From Candidatus Pristimantibacillus lignocellulolyticus (lineage in GTDB: Bacteria; Bacillota; Bacilli; Paenibacillales; Paenibacillaceae), in contig CP097899.1 in the NCBI GenBank assembly GCA_023639215.1, positions 2,047,001-2,111,000 on the forward strand: a DNA stretch of 64,000 nucleotides, given 5' to 3'. Of this stretch, positions 34,987 through 43,456 are shown piece after piece (positions within the stretch are counted from its first letter, which is position 1; every line of letters starts with the position of its first letter). A model generated the notes under the pieces. That model searched no databases and had not been told where the DNA came from. It saw nothing but the letters and a program-made list of their open reading frames with translations. Both the position numbers and the translations under genes were made by a program.

Positions 34987-35657
34987 CCGATCAACTCCAA
35001 GCGGTACCCTAATCCCCAAATCGTTGTAATTCGAAAGCGGAATTCTTCCTCAGGAAATCGATTTCTCACTCGTTTAATATGAACATCAACGGTACGTTCA
35101 TCGCCTTCGTAATCATATCCCCAAATATCTTCAATCAAATCTTCTCGGGAAAAGGTTTTTCCTGGATAACTACCGAGCTTGAACAATAATTCGAATTCCT
35201 TCAATGGAATGGTATACTGCTGTTCACGAAAGGAAATCTCATGCGTTTTGCGATTCATGCTCAGTTCACCAATTTGTAGCGTTTGAGAGATGGTGAGATT
35301 ATAACGTTTCAGCAAGGCTTTTACACGCATGACTAATTCGATAGGTTCAAAAGGTTTTACGAGATAATCATCAGCGCCAAGATTGAAGCCTTTTACTTTT
35401 TGTGAAGTCTCACCCTTCGCTGTCAGCATCAATATTGGAATATCGCTAAAGCCTCGAATCTCCTGACAAAGCTGCCAACCATCCATATTAGGCATCATAA
35501 TATCAATAATCGCTAGATCGATCTTTTTCTTTTCAAGTACAGTCATCGCCTCAATACCATCAGCAGCTTCGTAAAGGTCAAACCCTTCTTTTTTCAGAAA
35601 GAACTTTAATAGTTCACGGATATGCGCATCATCGTCTACAATTAAAAGCTTTGGCAT
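34983..35657 (-). CDS. OmpR-type response regulator
   Basis: A 224-residue response regulator. The receiver has acidic DDD at 8-10, phospho-acceptor Asp52 in AIIDIMMPNMDG and Lys in LVKPFEP; the winged-helix output ends with DVHIKRVRNRFPEEEFRFRITTIWGLGYRLE. The pair is translationally coupled (ATGA) to the kinase. It follows the ABC exporter gene by 24 bases, so exporter, regulator and kinase are one operon, probably autoregulated in response to the drug the exporter removes. Confidence 0.88.
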   Translation of the reverse strand: MPKLLIVDDDAHIRELLKFFLKKEGFDLYEAADGIEAMTVLEKKKIDLAIIDIMMPNMDGWQLCQEIRGFSDIPILMLTAKGETSQKVKGFNLGADDYLVKPFEPIELVMRVKALLKRYNLTISQTLQIGELSMNRKTHEISFREQQYTIPLKEFELLFKLGSYPGKTFSREDLIEDIWGYDYEGDERTVDVHIKRVRNRFPEEEFRFRITTIWGLGYRLELIG

Positions 35658-35681
35658 CCTTCTTCATTCCCTTTTGACCAA

Positions 35682-37427
35682 TTAGGCTATTTCAAGTTTG
35701 TGCAATTGTTGATTAGCAAATTCACGGTATAAGTCATGTGATTCATATAATTGTTCATGCGTCCCACTACCAGTAATAACACCCTTATCAAGGAATATAA
35801 TCTGATCAGAATCAACAACAGTGGATAGACGGTGAGCAATAACAATCGTTGTACGACCTTTCATCAAGTCGTTCAAAGCTTGTTGTACTACATTTTCTGA
35901 CTTGCTATCTAGACTTGATGTTGCTTCATCGAGCATTAATATTTTTGGATTTCGTAGGAATGCACGTGCTATGGCAATACGTTGTCGTTGACCACCAGAT
36001 AGTTTCATTCCTCTTTCTCCAACTTCGGTATGATAACCGTTCGGAAGCTCAGCAATAAATTGATCTGCATATGCCATTTGTGTAACTTTTTTAATTTCAT
36101 CATCCGTCACTTCGCGTTCAATACCGTACGTAATATTATCTCTAATTGTTCCTGCCACAATAGGGCTTTCTTGTGAAACGTATCCGATCTGAGTTCTCCA
36201 AGATAATAGGGAGAAATCTTGAATTGACTTACCACCAATGGAAATTTTCCCGTCATCAGGACGGTAGAAACGTTCAAATAGCGAGAATAGTGTCGTTTTA
36301 CCGCTACCACTTGGACCGACTATCGCAGTTACTTTACCTGCTTCTACGTTGAAGGAAATATCTTTCAATATGTGACTATCACTATTATAGCTATAATTAA
36401 CATTTTCTACTTTAATGGTTTCATTCATATTACCCACTTCAGCTGTTGCATTAGGCTCTGCATCCGATTCTAAAATAGTGATAATTCGTTCCGTAGCACC
36501 TGTAGCTTTCTGGAATTGGGTGAAGAAAGAAGCCATTTGTCCCATCGGCATAATGATTTGGAAAAGATACATAATGAAAGCAACTAAAGCGCCAGCAGAT
36601 AGTGCACCAGAAGAAACGCGCATCCCACCGTAACCTAATAGTATAACAAGTAATGTCATCATAACTAGACTCATAATTGGTCCGATAGTGGATTGAACTT
36701 TTGCTTCCTTTAGACCAAAGCGAAACAGATTTGTAATGCCTCTTTTACCATTGTTGTATTCGATATTTTCAGCATTTGAAGATTTTACAAGACGAATTTC
36801 AGACAATACTTGCGTAAGAACAGAAGTGAATTTTGCTGTCTCATCTTGTGTATCTTTTGAAATTTTGTACATCATTTTACCTAACGGTACTAAGATTAAA
36901 GCTGCTATAGGAATAGCGATGAACATCATTAATGTCATTTGCCAATCGAGTATGAAAAGTACGATAATCGCACCAATAATAGAAATAGTACCAGATACAA
37001 AGTTTGATAAATGTTGTGAAATTAATTCCTTTACGACAGCTGTATCATTAGTCATCCGGCTAACCGTTTCTCCTGATGCGTGCTCATCGAAATAGCTTAT
37101 CGGAAGCACAAGCAGTTTCTTCCATAATCCATCTCGAATACCTGCAACGACGGATTGACCGATTCGATTCAATAAATAAATCGAGAACCCACCTGCTAAT
37201 GCTTGTAAAAGAATTGCAACAGCTAACAGTGAAATACTACCAGCATTTAATGAGCTAATCGAAAAGTCGTTAATGAGATCTTTGGTGAATAGTGGTACTA
37301 ATAATCCAACACCTGCAGTAGATAAACTTAATATTAGAGCAATGGATATTAATAATTTAGATGGCTTAGTTTGCCCGACTAACTGCAAAAATTGCTGCCA
37401 TCCTTTTTGTTTTTTCTGTTGTGTCAT
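35682..37427 (-). CDS. Multidrug ABC exporter, BmrA/LmrA-like half transporter
   Basis: A 581-residue fused permease-ATPase that acts as a homodimer. Six membrane segments occupy about 20-310, including [22 protein letters not shown], the coupling region of type IV exporters. The ATPase has Walker [11 protein letters not shown]-loop GYVSQES, signature KLSGGQRQR and Walker [14 protein letters not shown]. Length and motifs are close to BmrA. It is first of an operon with a two-component system. Start ATG has GAGGAAGTAATATT upstream. Substrate range cannot be read from sequence. Confidence 0.9.
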   Translation of the reverse strand: MTQQKKQKGWQQFLQLVGQTKPSKLLISIALILSLSTAGVGLLVPLFTKDLINDFSISSLNAGSISLLAVAILLQALAGGFSIYLLNRIGQSVVAGIRDGLWKKLLVLPISYFDEHASGETVSRMTNDTAVVKELISQHLSNFVSGTISIIGAIIVLFILDWQMTLMMFIAIPIAALILVPLGKMMYKISKDTQDETAKFTSVLTQVLSEIRLVKSSNAENIEYNNGKRGITNLFRFGLKEAKVQSTIGPIMSLVMMTLLVILLGYGGMRVSSGALSAGALVAFIMYLFQIIMPMGQMASFFTQFQKATGATERIITILESDAEPNATAEVGNMNETIKVENVNYSYNSDSHILKDISFNVEAGKVTAIVGPSGSGKTTLFSLFERFYRPDDGKISIGGKSIQDFSLLSWRTQIGYVSQESPIVAGTIRDNITYGIEREVTDDEIKKVTQMAYADQFIAELPNGYHTEVGERGMKLSGGQRQRIAIARAFLRNPKILMLDEATSSLDSKSENVVQQALNDLMKGRTTIVIAHRLSTVVDSDQIIFLDKGVITGSGTHEQLYESHDLYREFANQQLHKLEIA

Positions 37428-37623
37428 AATATTACTTCCTCTCTTTTCGTTTACAACATGAAGTATAATAACAAGTTGTGAACTGAATATGAACTGGAAT
37501 GTTCGTTAGTTCGACTATAAACTATAACCTTACGTCAAGCTCAAGTATAAAAGCAAAAGATATATTTTAAGGATTTTCATATGAAAATTCTAGGGCCCAT
37601 TAGTGTATCTTATCATCCCTCTC

Positions 37624-37651
37624 TTGAAAAAGCGGCTGAAATGTGTATAAT
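37624..37651 (+). promoter_or_regulatory. Sigma-A promoter of the guanidine exporter operon
   Basis: TTGAAA (37624-37629) and TATAAT (37646-37651) with 16-base spacing, just upstream of the guanidine-I riboswitch. Confidence 0.6.
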
Positions 37652-37680
37652 TTATCGTAAATGAATATTCAAAATGTTTT

Positions 37681-37803
37681 CTAGGGTTCCGCAGCAGTAT
37701 ATGTTGGTCTGGTCCGAGAGAAAACTCACAGCTATCGCTGTGTCACGGAAGGATAAAAGCCTGGGAGAAACTGTTTATACAGTTGTCTCCCGGGCTTTTT
37801 TTG
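37681..37803 (+). ncRNA. Guanidine-I (ykkC) riboswitch with terminator
   Basis: The conserved blocks CTAGGGTTCCG, GTCTGGTCCGAGAG, CACGGAAGGATAAAAGCC and CTGGGAGA are in order and spacing of the ykkC/guanidine-I motif. The final block overlaps a terminator hairpin, AAAAGCCTGGGAGA with TCTCCCGGGCTTTT and a T-run (to 37803). Guanidine binding should prevent terminator formation and turn on the two SMR genes that follow. This class and target pairing are well established. Confidence 0.93.
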
Positions 37804-37839
37804 TTTTGTGGGTAAAATAAAATCGGAGGTGTTCATACA

Positions 37840-38181
37840 ATGAATTCGAATTGGGTTAAAGTGTTTATTGCTGCTTTTTTTGAAGTGTTTTGGGTTATCG
37901 GATTAAAACATGCACACGACTTTTGGACTTGGGCAGGTACAATTATTTCAATTGTTATTAGTTTTTATGTACTAATTATGGCAGGACGAAAACTTCCCGT
38001 GGGAACGGTATATGCAGTTTTTGTTGGTTTAGGTACAGCTGGAACGGCAATTTCTGAAGTTATTGTTTTTGGAGAACCATTCAAATTAAGCAAAATGCTA
38101 CTAATCTTATTGTTACTAGTAGGTGTCATTGGTTTGAAAACAGTCACCAAAGATAATGTGCAGAAGGGAGCTGAAAACTAA
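37840..38181 (+). CDS. ykkC: SMR guanidinium exporter subunit (YkkC/Gdx-type)
   Basis: A 113-residue small multidrug resistance protein with four membrane helices. The essential membrane Glu is Glu15 in [36 protein letters not shown] is the Gdx/SugE-like helix 2-3 signature. Behind a guanidine-I riboswitch, it is expected to export guanidinium as a heterodimer with the next gene, which starts on its stop codon. Start ATG has GGAGGTGTTCATACA upstream. Confidence 0.9.
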   Translation: MNSNWVKVFIAAFFEVFWVIGLKHAHDFWTWAGTIISIVISFYVLIMAGRKLPVGTVYAVFVGLGTAGTAISEVIVFGEPFKLSKMLLILLLLVGVIGLKTVTKDNVQKGAEN

Positions 38182-38495
38182 TGGCATGGGTATCGTTAAT
38201 TTTAGCAGGATTATGTGAGATGTTCGGTGTTGCTATGATGAACAAATTAAACAAGGATAAAAACTGGCAATCATTCGTACTATTATTCGTTGGATTTGGT
38301 TCAAGTTTTCTGTTTCTCGCTTATGCAATGAAATATTTACCAATGGGGACTGCTTATGCCATTTGGACTGGTATTGGAGCTTCTGGAGGAGCAATTCTAG
38401 GTATGATGTTATATGGTGAATCCAAAGATTATAGAAGAATTATTTTTATAGCAATGATATTAGGTGCAGCAGTTGGGTTAAAGCTTGTCTCATAA
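38181..38495 (+). CDS. ykkD: SMR guanidinium exporter subunit (YkkD/Gdx-type)
   Basis: A 104-residue SMR protein of four helices, with Glu13 in LCEMFGVAMMNK and YLPMGTAYAIWTGIGASGGAILGM as the helix 2-3 signature. It starts on the last base of the preceding gene's stop codon, so the two subunits are made in step and probably form a heterodimer. No hairpin terminator was seen after it. Confidence 0.9.
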   Translation: MAWVSLILAGLCEMFGVAMMNKLNKDKNWQSFVLLFVGFGSSFLFLAYAMKYLPMGTAYAIWTGIGASGGAILGMMLYGESKDYRRIIFIAMILGAAVGLKLVS

Positions 38496-38576
38496 CCGTC
38501 AATGTTATAAATAAGATATTATGTACTGTAGATCAAGCTCATAATAAGATATCAACTGTTTACTTAGCATAGCTAA

Positions 38577-38760
38577 ACGGACATTAGGTACGTTATTTCT
38601 CATTACGGGTCATTTTCTATACAATGGCAGACATTGAGTACCTTATATGCTTCACATTACCTTCAATTATCGTTTTTCGAGAAATTAAGGTCTCTGCTGT
38701 CCGCTTACACCAAAATAGATGCAGATATTGCTAATTAGCGTACCCTATGTCCGTCTATTT
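38577..38760. repeat. Repeat region with related direct and inverted units
   Basis: At least three related units of about 20 bp: ACGGACATTAGGTACGTTAT at 38577 and GCAGACATTGAGTACCTTAT at 38627 in one direction, and GCGTACCCTATGTCCGTC from about 38737 in the other, whose complement (GACGGACATAGGGTACGC) matches the first at 14 of 16 core positions. A weaker reverse unit (GCTGTCCGCTTACA) lies near 38696. The outer pair encloses about 180 bp. No gene was seen in 38496-38862. Confidence 0.6.
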
Positions 38761-38862
38761 TCGTCGATATATATTTTTGCTGTTGGGCCATATATGTTTT
38801 TATATATAGCGTAAGCCCTATAGTATAATATAGGAAAAGCGAAACTAAATGGAGGCTTAGCT

Positions 38863-39966
38863 ATGGCAGAACCACTTAAAAATATGTACAACGAAAACTT
38901 TTTGCAAGAGTTTGGTAGAGTTATTCAAGCGACCTATTCACCATTTTCAATTGATGCTTTTGTAGGTAATGTTTTGGTAGATGAGTGGGAAGGACTTGCA
39001 CTGAAAGAAAGAATTCGTAAAATTACTTTATCACTTGGAACATGCTTACCGGAAACATATGCTGATGCCATTAACATATTGTTGGTTGTTAATAAATCAT
39101 GTAGTGGCTTTCCTTATCTTATTCTTCCTGATTTCGTTGAAGTATATGGGCAAGACGTTGAGAATTGGGAGTTATCTATGTTGGCATTAGAGAAGTTCAC
39201 TTCTCAATCTTCGGCAGAATTTGCAGTTAGACCATTTATTATACGTGATCCAGAGCGGATGATGAAACAGATGATGGAATGGTCCAATAGCGCTGATGAA
39301 CATGTTAGAAGATTGGCAAGTGAGGGATGCAGACCAAGGCTTCCGTGGGGACAAGCACTCGTCATGTTCAAAAAAGATCCAGCGCCCGTTCTTGAAATAC
39401 TGGAACAGTTAAAGAGTGATTCATCGCTCTATGTACGTAAAAGTGTCGCTAACAATTTGAATGATATTGCCAAAGATCATCCTCAGTTAGTTATTGAAAT
39501 TGCTCGTCGATGGCTTGGACAAAATAAAGATACGGATTGGATCGTTAGACATAGTTGTAGAACTTTGATTCGAAAAGCTGATCCTGAAGTACTCTCTTTA
39601 TTCGGATATGCTGAATCTTCCGATAAGTGTGCGCTCATCGAGGATGCTGTGCTTGTGGTAGATCGAGCTACGTTATCTATTGGCGAAGAGTGTGTATTAG
39701 GATATAAGCTGCTTGTAAGAGATGGTGATCCTGTTCGCATCAGAGTTGAGTACGGAATTGATTTTGTGAAATCAGGTGGAAAAGTATCTCGTAAACAATT
39801 TTTGTTATCTGATAAAACGGTAGTAGGAGGGACTCGTCTTCAGGCTAATAGAACTCATCGTTGGTCTGATCTAACTACACGACGTCATTATCCGGGTAAA
39901 CATCGCATTGTGCTATTGGTTAACGGCTTAGAGGTTGCCGCAACTGAATTGCTACTTAAAGTGTAA
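38863..39966 (+). CDS. alkC: AlkC-type DNA glycosylase (HEAT repeats plus Ig-like domain)
   Basis: A 367-residue protein of the AlkC subgroup of alkylpurine DNA glycosylases, which remove 3-methyladenine and related lesions. An N-terminal helical HEAT-like array (about 1-255) includes LPWGQALVMFKKDPAPVLEILEQLKSD and SLYVRKSVANNLNDIAKDHP; a C-terminal Ig-like domain (about 270-367) ends HRIVLLVNGLEVAATELLLKV, the layout that distinguishes AlkC from AlkD. Start ATG has GGAGGCTTAGCT upstream. Monocistronic with a terminator downstream. Confidence 0.85.
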   Translation: MAEPLKNMYNENFLQEFGRVIQATYSPFSIDAFVGNVLVDEWEGLALKERIRKITLSLGTCLPETYADAINILLVVNKSCSGFPYLILPDFVEVYGQDVENWELSMLALEKFTSQSSAEFAVRPFIIRDPERMMKQMMEWSNSADEHVRRLASEGCRPRLPWGQALVMFKKDPAPVLEILEQLKSDSSLYVRKSVANNLNDIAKDHPQLVIEIARRWLGQNKDTDWIVRHSCRTLIRKADPEVLSLFGYAESSDKCALIEDAVLVVDRATLSIGEECVLGYKLLVRDGDPVRIRVEYGIDFVKSGGKVSRKQFLLSDKTVVGGTRLQANRTHRWSDLTTRRHYPGKHRIVLLVNGLEVAATELLLKV

Positions 39967-40005
39967 ATTAGTACGTAATTGTAATTCAATCTCAACAGAC
40001 TAAGC

Positions 40006-40062
40006 AAAACCCTCAAATAGTAAACACTTTATTAAAAGTGAAGCTATCTGAGGGTTTTCTCT
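40006..40062 (+). terminator. Terminator of the alkC gene
   Basis: AAAACCCTCA and TGAGGGTTTT form the outer stem, CACTTTT/AAAAGTG the inner, followed by CTCTTTTTT. Confidence 0.8.
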
Positions 40063-40085
40063 TTTTTGTAGCGTAAAATTGACAT

Positions 40086-40115
40086 GCATATCACTCATCT
40101 CACAACGGCATAATA
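40086..40115 (+). promoter_or_regulatory. Candidate sigma-G (forespore) promoter
   Basis: GCATA (40086-40090) and CATAATA (40109-40115) with an 18-base spacer match the sigma-G pattern GHATR - 17/18 - CATNNTA. The third gene downstream is the spore protein gene sspP, which supports this reading. A sigma-A TTGACA is nearby but has no partner -10. Confidence 0.55.
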
Positions 40116-40133
40116 CTTATGGAGGTGATATTA

Positions 40134-40481
40134 ATGAGTAATACCAACGTGCTTACAATTGATGCCAAAACACTAGTTAAGGCTTGGCAAGATGCTCTTC
40201 CTGAATTTATTAAGCCATCAGGTGAATGTTCAATTCAAGCGGATGAAAAGTTTGCTGATACGTTATTGATTCACATTAAGGATGATGGTCGATCTCACTA
40301 TTCCTTCGATTTTAGAGTGAAGTATGTCGATGATCGTGAGATTCATGTGGAATTCATTGATGTAGAAAAAGCGAATGTACATGCAGATGAGCAAACAGAA
40401 ATTATTCAATCATTAGTTAAAGATTATACAAGACACATTCGTGAATGTGCACAGAGTTTGAAGGGAGTGACCAAACAATGA
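40134..40481 (+). CDS. Conserved hypothetical protein of the sspP operon
   Basis: A 115-residue soluble acidic protein, no signal peptide or membrane segment, with an alternating beta pattern (DTLLIHIKDDGRSHYSFDFRVKYVDDREIHVEFIDVE) followed by a C-terminal helix. No family recognised. An ATG at 40119 is in frame, but GGAGGTG at 40121-40127 places the start at 40134. Its stop overlaps the next small gene (ATGA), and sspP follows, so it is probably expressed in the forespore. Confidence 0.65.
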   Translation: MSNTNVLTIDAKTLVKAWQDALPEFIKPSGECSIQADEKFADTLLIHIKDDGRSHYSFDFRVKYVDDREIHVEFIDVEKANVHADEQTEIIQSLVKDYTRHIRECAQSLKGVTKQ

Positions 40482-40654
40482 CCAAATCCATCCCAGGAAT
40501 AGATAAGAACTTGCAAAATGTTGTGAAAGAACTAGAAAAACCTGATCTAGATGCACATGGTAACCAACAATTAAATCAACAGCATATGGACAATTTGAAT
40601 GGTGACTCGTTGCACTATAACAAAAAGGCATATGAAACGGAACAAAACGAATAG
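40478..40654 (+). CDS. Small hypothetical protein (58 aa) of the sspP operon
   Basis: A 58-residue hydrophilic protein starting MTKSIPGIDKNLQNVVKELE and rich in Asn, Gln, Asp and His. The ATG overlaps the previous stop (ATGA) with AAGGGAGTG upstream; a longer frame from 40445 lacks support. Its composition recalls small spore-core proteins, but no family is recognised. It lies between the 115-residue protein and sspP. Confidence 0.6.
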   Translation: MTKSIPGIDKNLQNVVKELEKPDLDAHGNQQLNQQHMDNLNGDSLHYNKKAYETEQNE

Positions 40655-40685
40655 ATGCAATTAATCGTTTGAAGGGAGAATTACG

Positions 40686-40841
40686 ATGAATAAAGATAAA
40701 AACGCACCAGCAAATCCTCATTATGCGGACACTCATGCCAAACCATCTAATCCTGGTAATGAGCCACTTTCAGGATCTAAGAAAGTGAAAAATAAAAATC
40801 ACTCTCACTCAGCTCCCTCAGAGGGTGCAGGACATCACTAA
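40686..40841 (+). CDS. sspP: Small acid-soluble spore protein P
   Basis: A 51-residue protein beginning MNKDKNAPANPHYADTHAKP. The central EPLSGSKKVKNKNHSHS is the hallmark of SspP (CotL), a minor small acid-soluble spore protein made in the forespore. It is Lys-, Asn- and His-rich and hydrophilic. GAAGGGAGAATTACG precedes the ATG. Being under 60 residues it is easily missed. The candidate sigma-G promoter at 40086 and co-transcribed small genes fit spore-specific expression. Confidence 0.8.
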   Translation: MNKDKNAPANPHYADTHAKPSNPGNEPLSGSKKVKNKNHSHSAPSEGAGHH

Positions 40842-40898
40842 TTTAGTCTTTGTCGTAGCGAAAGCAAAAAGCTAGAAATTCATAAGGTTTTAACAAGA

Positions 40899-40955
40899 AA
40901 ACCGAACTATAACGAAATTACTTAAAGTATTTCGTATAATAGTTCGGTTTATTTA
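40899..40955 (+). terminator. Terminator of the sspP operon
   Basis: AAACCGAACTAT and ATAGTTCGGTTT form a perfect outer stem, with ACGAAAT/ATTTCGT as the inner stem, followed by ATTTATT. Confidence 0.85.
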
Positions 40956-41018
40956 TTAGCTGATAATCAATTGTGCCATCCTCATAAATAGTGAAAGGGG
41001 GTGAATGAAAGATACATA

Positions 41019-41046
41019 TTGCAATAAGGGGAAAATTTGGTATAAT
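41019..41046 (+). promoter_or_regulatory. Promoter of the TetR gene
   Basis: TTGCAA (41019-41024), 16-base spacer with an extended TGG, and TATAAT (41041-41046). The operator at 41051-41065 covers the expected start of transcription. Confidence 0.65.
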
Positions 41047-41050
41047 AAAA

Positions 41051-41065
41051 TTAACCGGTGGTCAA
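41051..41065. promoter_or_regulatory. TetR operator, site 1
   Basis: TTAACCGGTGGTCAA, an imperfect palindrome just after the -10 of the TetR gene. The same sequence in inverse orientation recurs at 41679-41693 before the next gene. Confidence 0.7.
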
Positions 41066-41081
41066 TAAAGGAGTATATCTA

Positions 41082-41651
41082 GTGGCAGCACGAAAAAAAG
41101 TAGTAGAAGAACTCACGAAAGAAATCATTATTGCAGAAGCTAATCGACAATTCTTAAATAAAGATTATCATCACGTATCGATGAGAGCCATTGCGAAAGA
41201 ACTTGATTGTAGTCATGGTGCAATATATTATCATTTTGCCAACAAGGCAGAATTATTTTATGCAGTCATTTCACAGTATTTTGATGAAGTGAATGCGTTA
41301 TTGAAAAGTGCCTTCCTTGCAGAAGGAGATTCTCGATCTAAAACAATGGCAGTGTTTACTGGTTTTATTGAATTTGGTTTGAATCATCAGAGTCAGTATC
41401 AATTTATGTTTATGATGCGCAACAATGAAGTAGATCCTCTTGCGCAAAAAGCTGCTAATGAAAGCTATGAGCAATTTGCTCAAACGTTACAGCAAATTCA
41501 TCAGCAGAAACTATCAATCGCTAAAATATATTCAGTATTTATTTCTTTACATGGTTTTGTTTCATTTTTTCATGGCGGAGTTGAAAATTATAATGAAGCC
41601 AAGGAAACTGCAATCATGCATTCCAAATTTTTATTAGATGCTCTAGAGTAG
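41082..41651 (+). CDS. TetR/AcrR family transcriptional regulator
   Basis: A 189-residue TetR repressor. The DNA-binding domain includes EIIIAEANRQFLNKDYHHVSMRAIAKELDCSHGAIYYHFANKAELFYAVI with the recognition helix at CSHGAIYYHF. The helical C-terminal domain binds an unknown ligand. The frame is open from 41058, but AAGGAGTATATCTA places the start at GTG 41082. It almost certainly represses itself and the following epimerase-like gene through matching operators at both promoters. Confidence 0.85.
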   Translation: MAARKKVVEELTKEIIIAEANRQFLNKDYHHVSMRAIAKELDCSHGAIYYHFANKAELFYAVISQYFDEVNALLKSAFLAEGDSRSKTMAVFTGFIEFGLNHQSQYQFMFMMRNNEVDPLAQKAANESYEQFAQTLQQIHQQKLSIAKIYSVFISLHGFVSFFHGGVENYNEAKETAIMHSKFLLDALE

Positions 41652-41678
41652 GTTCTAGAGCTATTATTTTCGTGATTA

Positions 41679-41693
41679 TTGACCAGTGGTTAA
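41679..41693. promoter_or_regulatory. TetR operator, site 2
   Basis: TTGACCAGTGGTTAA, whose complement TTAACCACTGGTCAA matches site 1 (41051-41065) at all but two central bases. It lies 24 bases upstream of the epimerase-like gene start. Confidence 0.7.
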
Positions 41694-41716
41694 TTAAAGG
41701 GAAAGAGGTGTTTTCG

Positions 41717-42649
41717 ATGATGAAGGTATTAGTAGCAGGAGCAACAGGTGGTATTGGTTATGCATTGGTCCAACAATTAACGAAGCAAAATATTGAAGTT
41801 GTAGCTTTTGCGCGTGGTGCGGATAAACTACAATCAATGTTTGGTCATAATACGCTTGTAACATGTGTAGCTGGAGATGTATTGAATGTACAAAATTTAC
41901 TTGATGCATGTGTAGGGATTGATACGATGATTCATGCGGTAAGCTTCCCATATCAACAATGGAATGAAACGCATATTCCATGTTTAGTTAATATGTTAGA
42001 AGCTGCAAAGATAAGTGGAAGCAAATTTATCTTTGCTGATAACATCTATGCATACGGCAAACAACCTCAAGCAGTAGTTGAAGATATAATAAAAATGCCA
42101 CATACGAAAAAAGGGAAACTTCGATTGCAAATGGAAATGTTGGTCCAAGAAAGTGGAATTCCTTATTTAATTGCACATGTACCAGATGTATTTGGGCCAA
42201 ATGCGAAAAATACGATACTGTATGGCACATTGCAAGGAGCTGTCCAGAACAAAGCTGCTTATTTTGTAGGAAGAACGAATGTAACACGTGAGTTTGCTTA
42301 CACTATTGATGTAGCAGAAAGTATAGTCACCCTTGCCCTTAATCCTACTTCATTCAATCAACATTGGAACATACCAGGTTGCCTGAAAGTAACAGGAGAA
42401 GAGCTAGCGGAATTACTACAACAATTAGTAGGATATCGTCCTAAGATTCGTGTGGCCACATCTACGCATGTTGCTTTTCTAGCATTGTTCTCCTCTTTTA
42501 TGCGTGAGCAAAAAGAAATGATGTACCTAACAGAAACGCCTGTCATCCTGAACTCGGCGAAACTAGAAAAAGCACTAGGTACTCTTCCTTACACGAATCG
42601 GATGGAGAGTTTGAGGGTAACGATGGACTGGATAAAGAAAAACGCCTAA
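41717..42649 (+). CDS. NAD-dependent epimerase/dehydratase family (extended SDR) protein
   Basis: A 310-residue extended SDR. MKVLVAGATGGIGYALVQQL holds the GxxGxxG nucleotide motif; AVSFPYQQWN and FIFADNIYAYGKQP, with the YxxxK pattern degenerate, place it among NmrA or atypical SDR proteins, possibly non-catalytic or a quinone or NADPH sensor. The frame is open from 41672, but AGAGGTG places the start at ATG 41717 (or 41720). It is controlled by the upstream TetR through a shared operator. The substrate is unknown. Confidence 0.78.
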   Translation: MMKVLVAGATGGIGYALVQQLTKQNIEVVAFARGADKLQSMFGHNTLVTCVAGDVLNVQNLLDACVGIDTMIHAVSFPYQQWNETHIPCLVNMLEAAKISGSKFIFADNIYAYGKQPQAVVEDIIKMPHTKKGKLRLQMEMLVQESGIPYLIAHVPDVFGPNAKNTILYGTLQGAVQNKAAYFVGRTNVTREFAYTIDVAESIVTLALNPTSFNQHWNIPGCLKVTGEELAELLQQLVGYRPKIRVATSTHVAFLALFSSFMREQKEMMYLTETPVILNSAKLEKALGTLPYTNRMESLRVTMDWIKKNA

Positions 42650-42660
42650 TATATATATAA

Positions 42661-42840
42661 AGGTAGTTCAAAATGCGGACTTTGATAACGATGAGTATGC
42701 TGATGATGATTAATCGACGTCGAAGATGTCCCCCATCGAAAGCCTGCGTGTGCTCACGTACACAAAACGTACGCTGTGCTACTCGTTTTCGCTGTGGGCC
42801 ATCTTCTTGGTTCTGAAAGCCCACATTTTGAACCTCCATT
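42661..42840. repeat. Fold-back repeat, copy D (180 bp)
   Basis: A diverged copy of the 27.5-kb element. The core (from CCCATCGAAAGCC to CATCTTCTTGG) differs from copies A/B at only about two positions. The arms are different in sequence and length (left TGCGGACTTTGATAAC, right complement TGTGGGCTTTCAGAAC) yet match each other. Confidence 0.9.
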
Positions 42841-42844
42841 ATAA

Positions 42845-42900
42845 TATGTAGTTTAGAATGTGGACTTTGATATCTATGAGTTTGCTTCGTCGTATATTCG
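42845..42900. repeat. Fold-back repeat, degraded 5' partial copy E
   Basis: ATGTAGTTTAGAATGTGGAC followed by TTTGATATCTATGAG aligns with the left arm of copy D, then the match fades. As at 27867, a 5'-only copy follows a full copy. Confidence 0.55.
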
Positions 42901-42936
42901 ATAAATAATAATAAGTTACAGATAGAGGGATTAACG

Positions 42937-43371
42937 ATGAATTGGATTAAGGTAGAAACGATGGAGCAATTGAATGAAGCGATTGCTATTAGATTTAAAG
43001 TGTTTGTTGATGAACAAGGTGTGGATGCTGAGATTGAGAAAGACCATTATGACAAAATTTCTGCACAGTGTACGCATGTTCTTGTGATGCATGATGGAGT
43101 ACCAGTTGGTACTGGTAGAATTAGTGGCAAAGATGGTGTTGGTAAAATCCAACGTGTATGTGCACTTCAACAAGCAAGAGGATTAGGTGTAGGAAAGTGT
43201 ATTATGGACGCGTTAGAAACGATTGCACGCGAAAAGCAGTTGAGTAGCGTTAAGTTAGGTGCGCAAGTACATGCTTTACCATTTTATGAGAAGCTAGGAT
43301 ACTCCGTTATATCGGACGTTTTTATTGAAGAAAATATCCCTCATGTAACGATGCAAAAAGAATTAAAATAG
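42937..43371 (+). CDS. GNAT family N-acetyltransferase, YjcF/ElaA-like
   Basis: A 144-residue GNAT enzyme. AIAIRFKVFVDEQGVD is the opening typical of the YjcF/ElaA group, IQRVCALQQARGLGVGKCIMDALE is the acetyl-CoA motif (RGxGxGK), and LGAQVHALPFYEKLGYSV is motif B. Start ATG has AGAGGGATTAACG upstream. The substrate is unknown. Confidence 0.85.
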   Translation: MNWIKVETMEQLNEAIAIRFKVFVDEQGVDAEIEKDHYDKISAQCTHVLVMHDGVPVGTGRISGKDGVGKIQRVCALQQARGLGVGKCIMDALETIAREKQLSSVKLGAQVHALPFYEKLGYSVISDVFIEENIPHVTMQKELK

Positions 43372-43456
43372 GTGATCGCACAAGATAACACTGTTAATTT
43401 ACAATAGATAAAATTAGATATTAATGTAACTTTAGATGTAACTAAGAGGTGATCAT

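Noticed and set aside
42543..42839. Minus-strand open frame over repeat copy D
   Set aside because: It is produced by the repeat itself; the homologous copies A and B do not keep the same frame.
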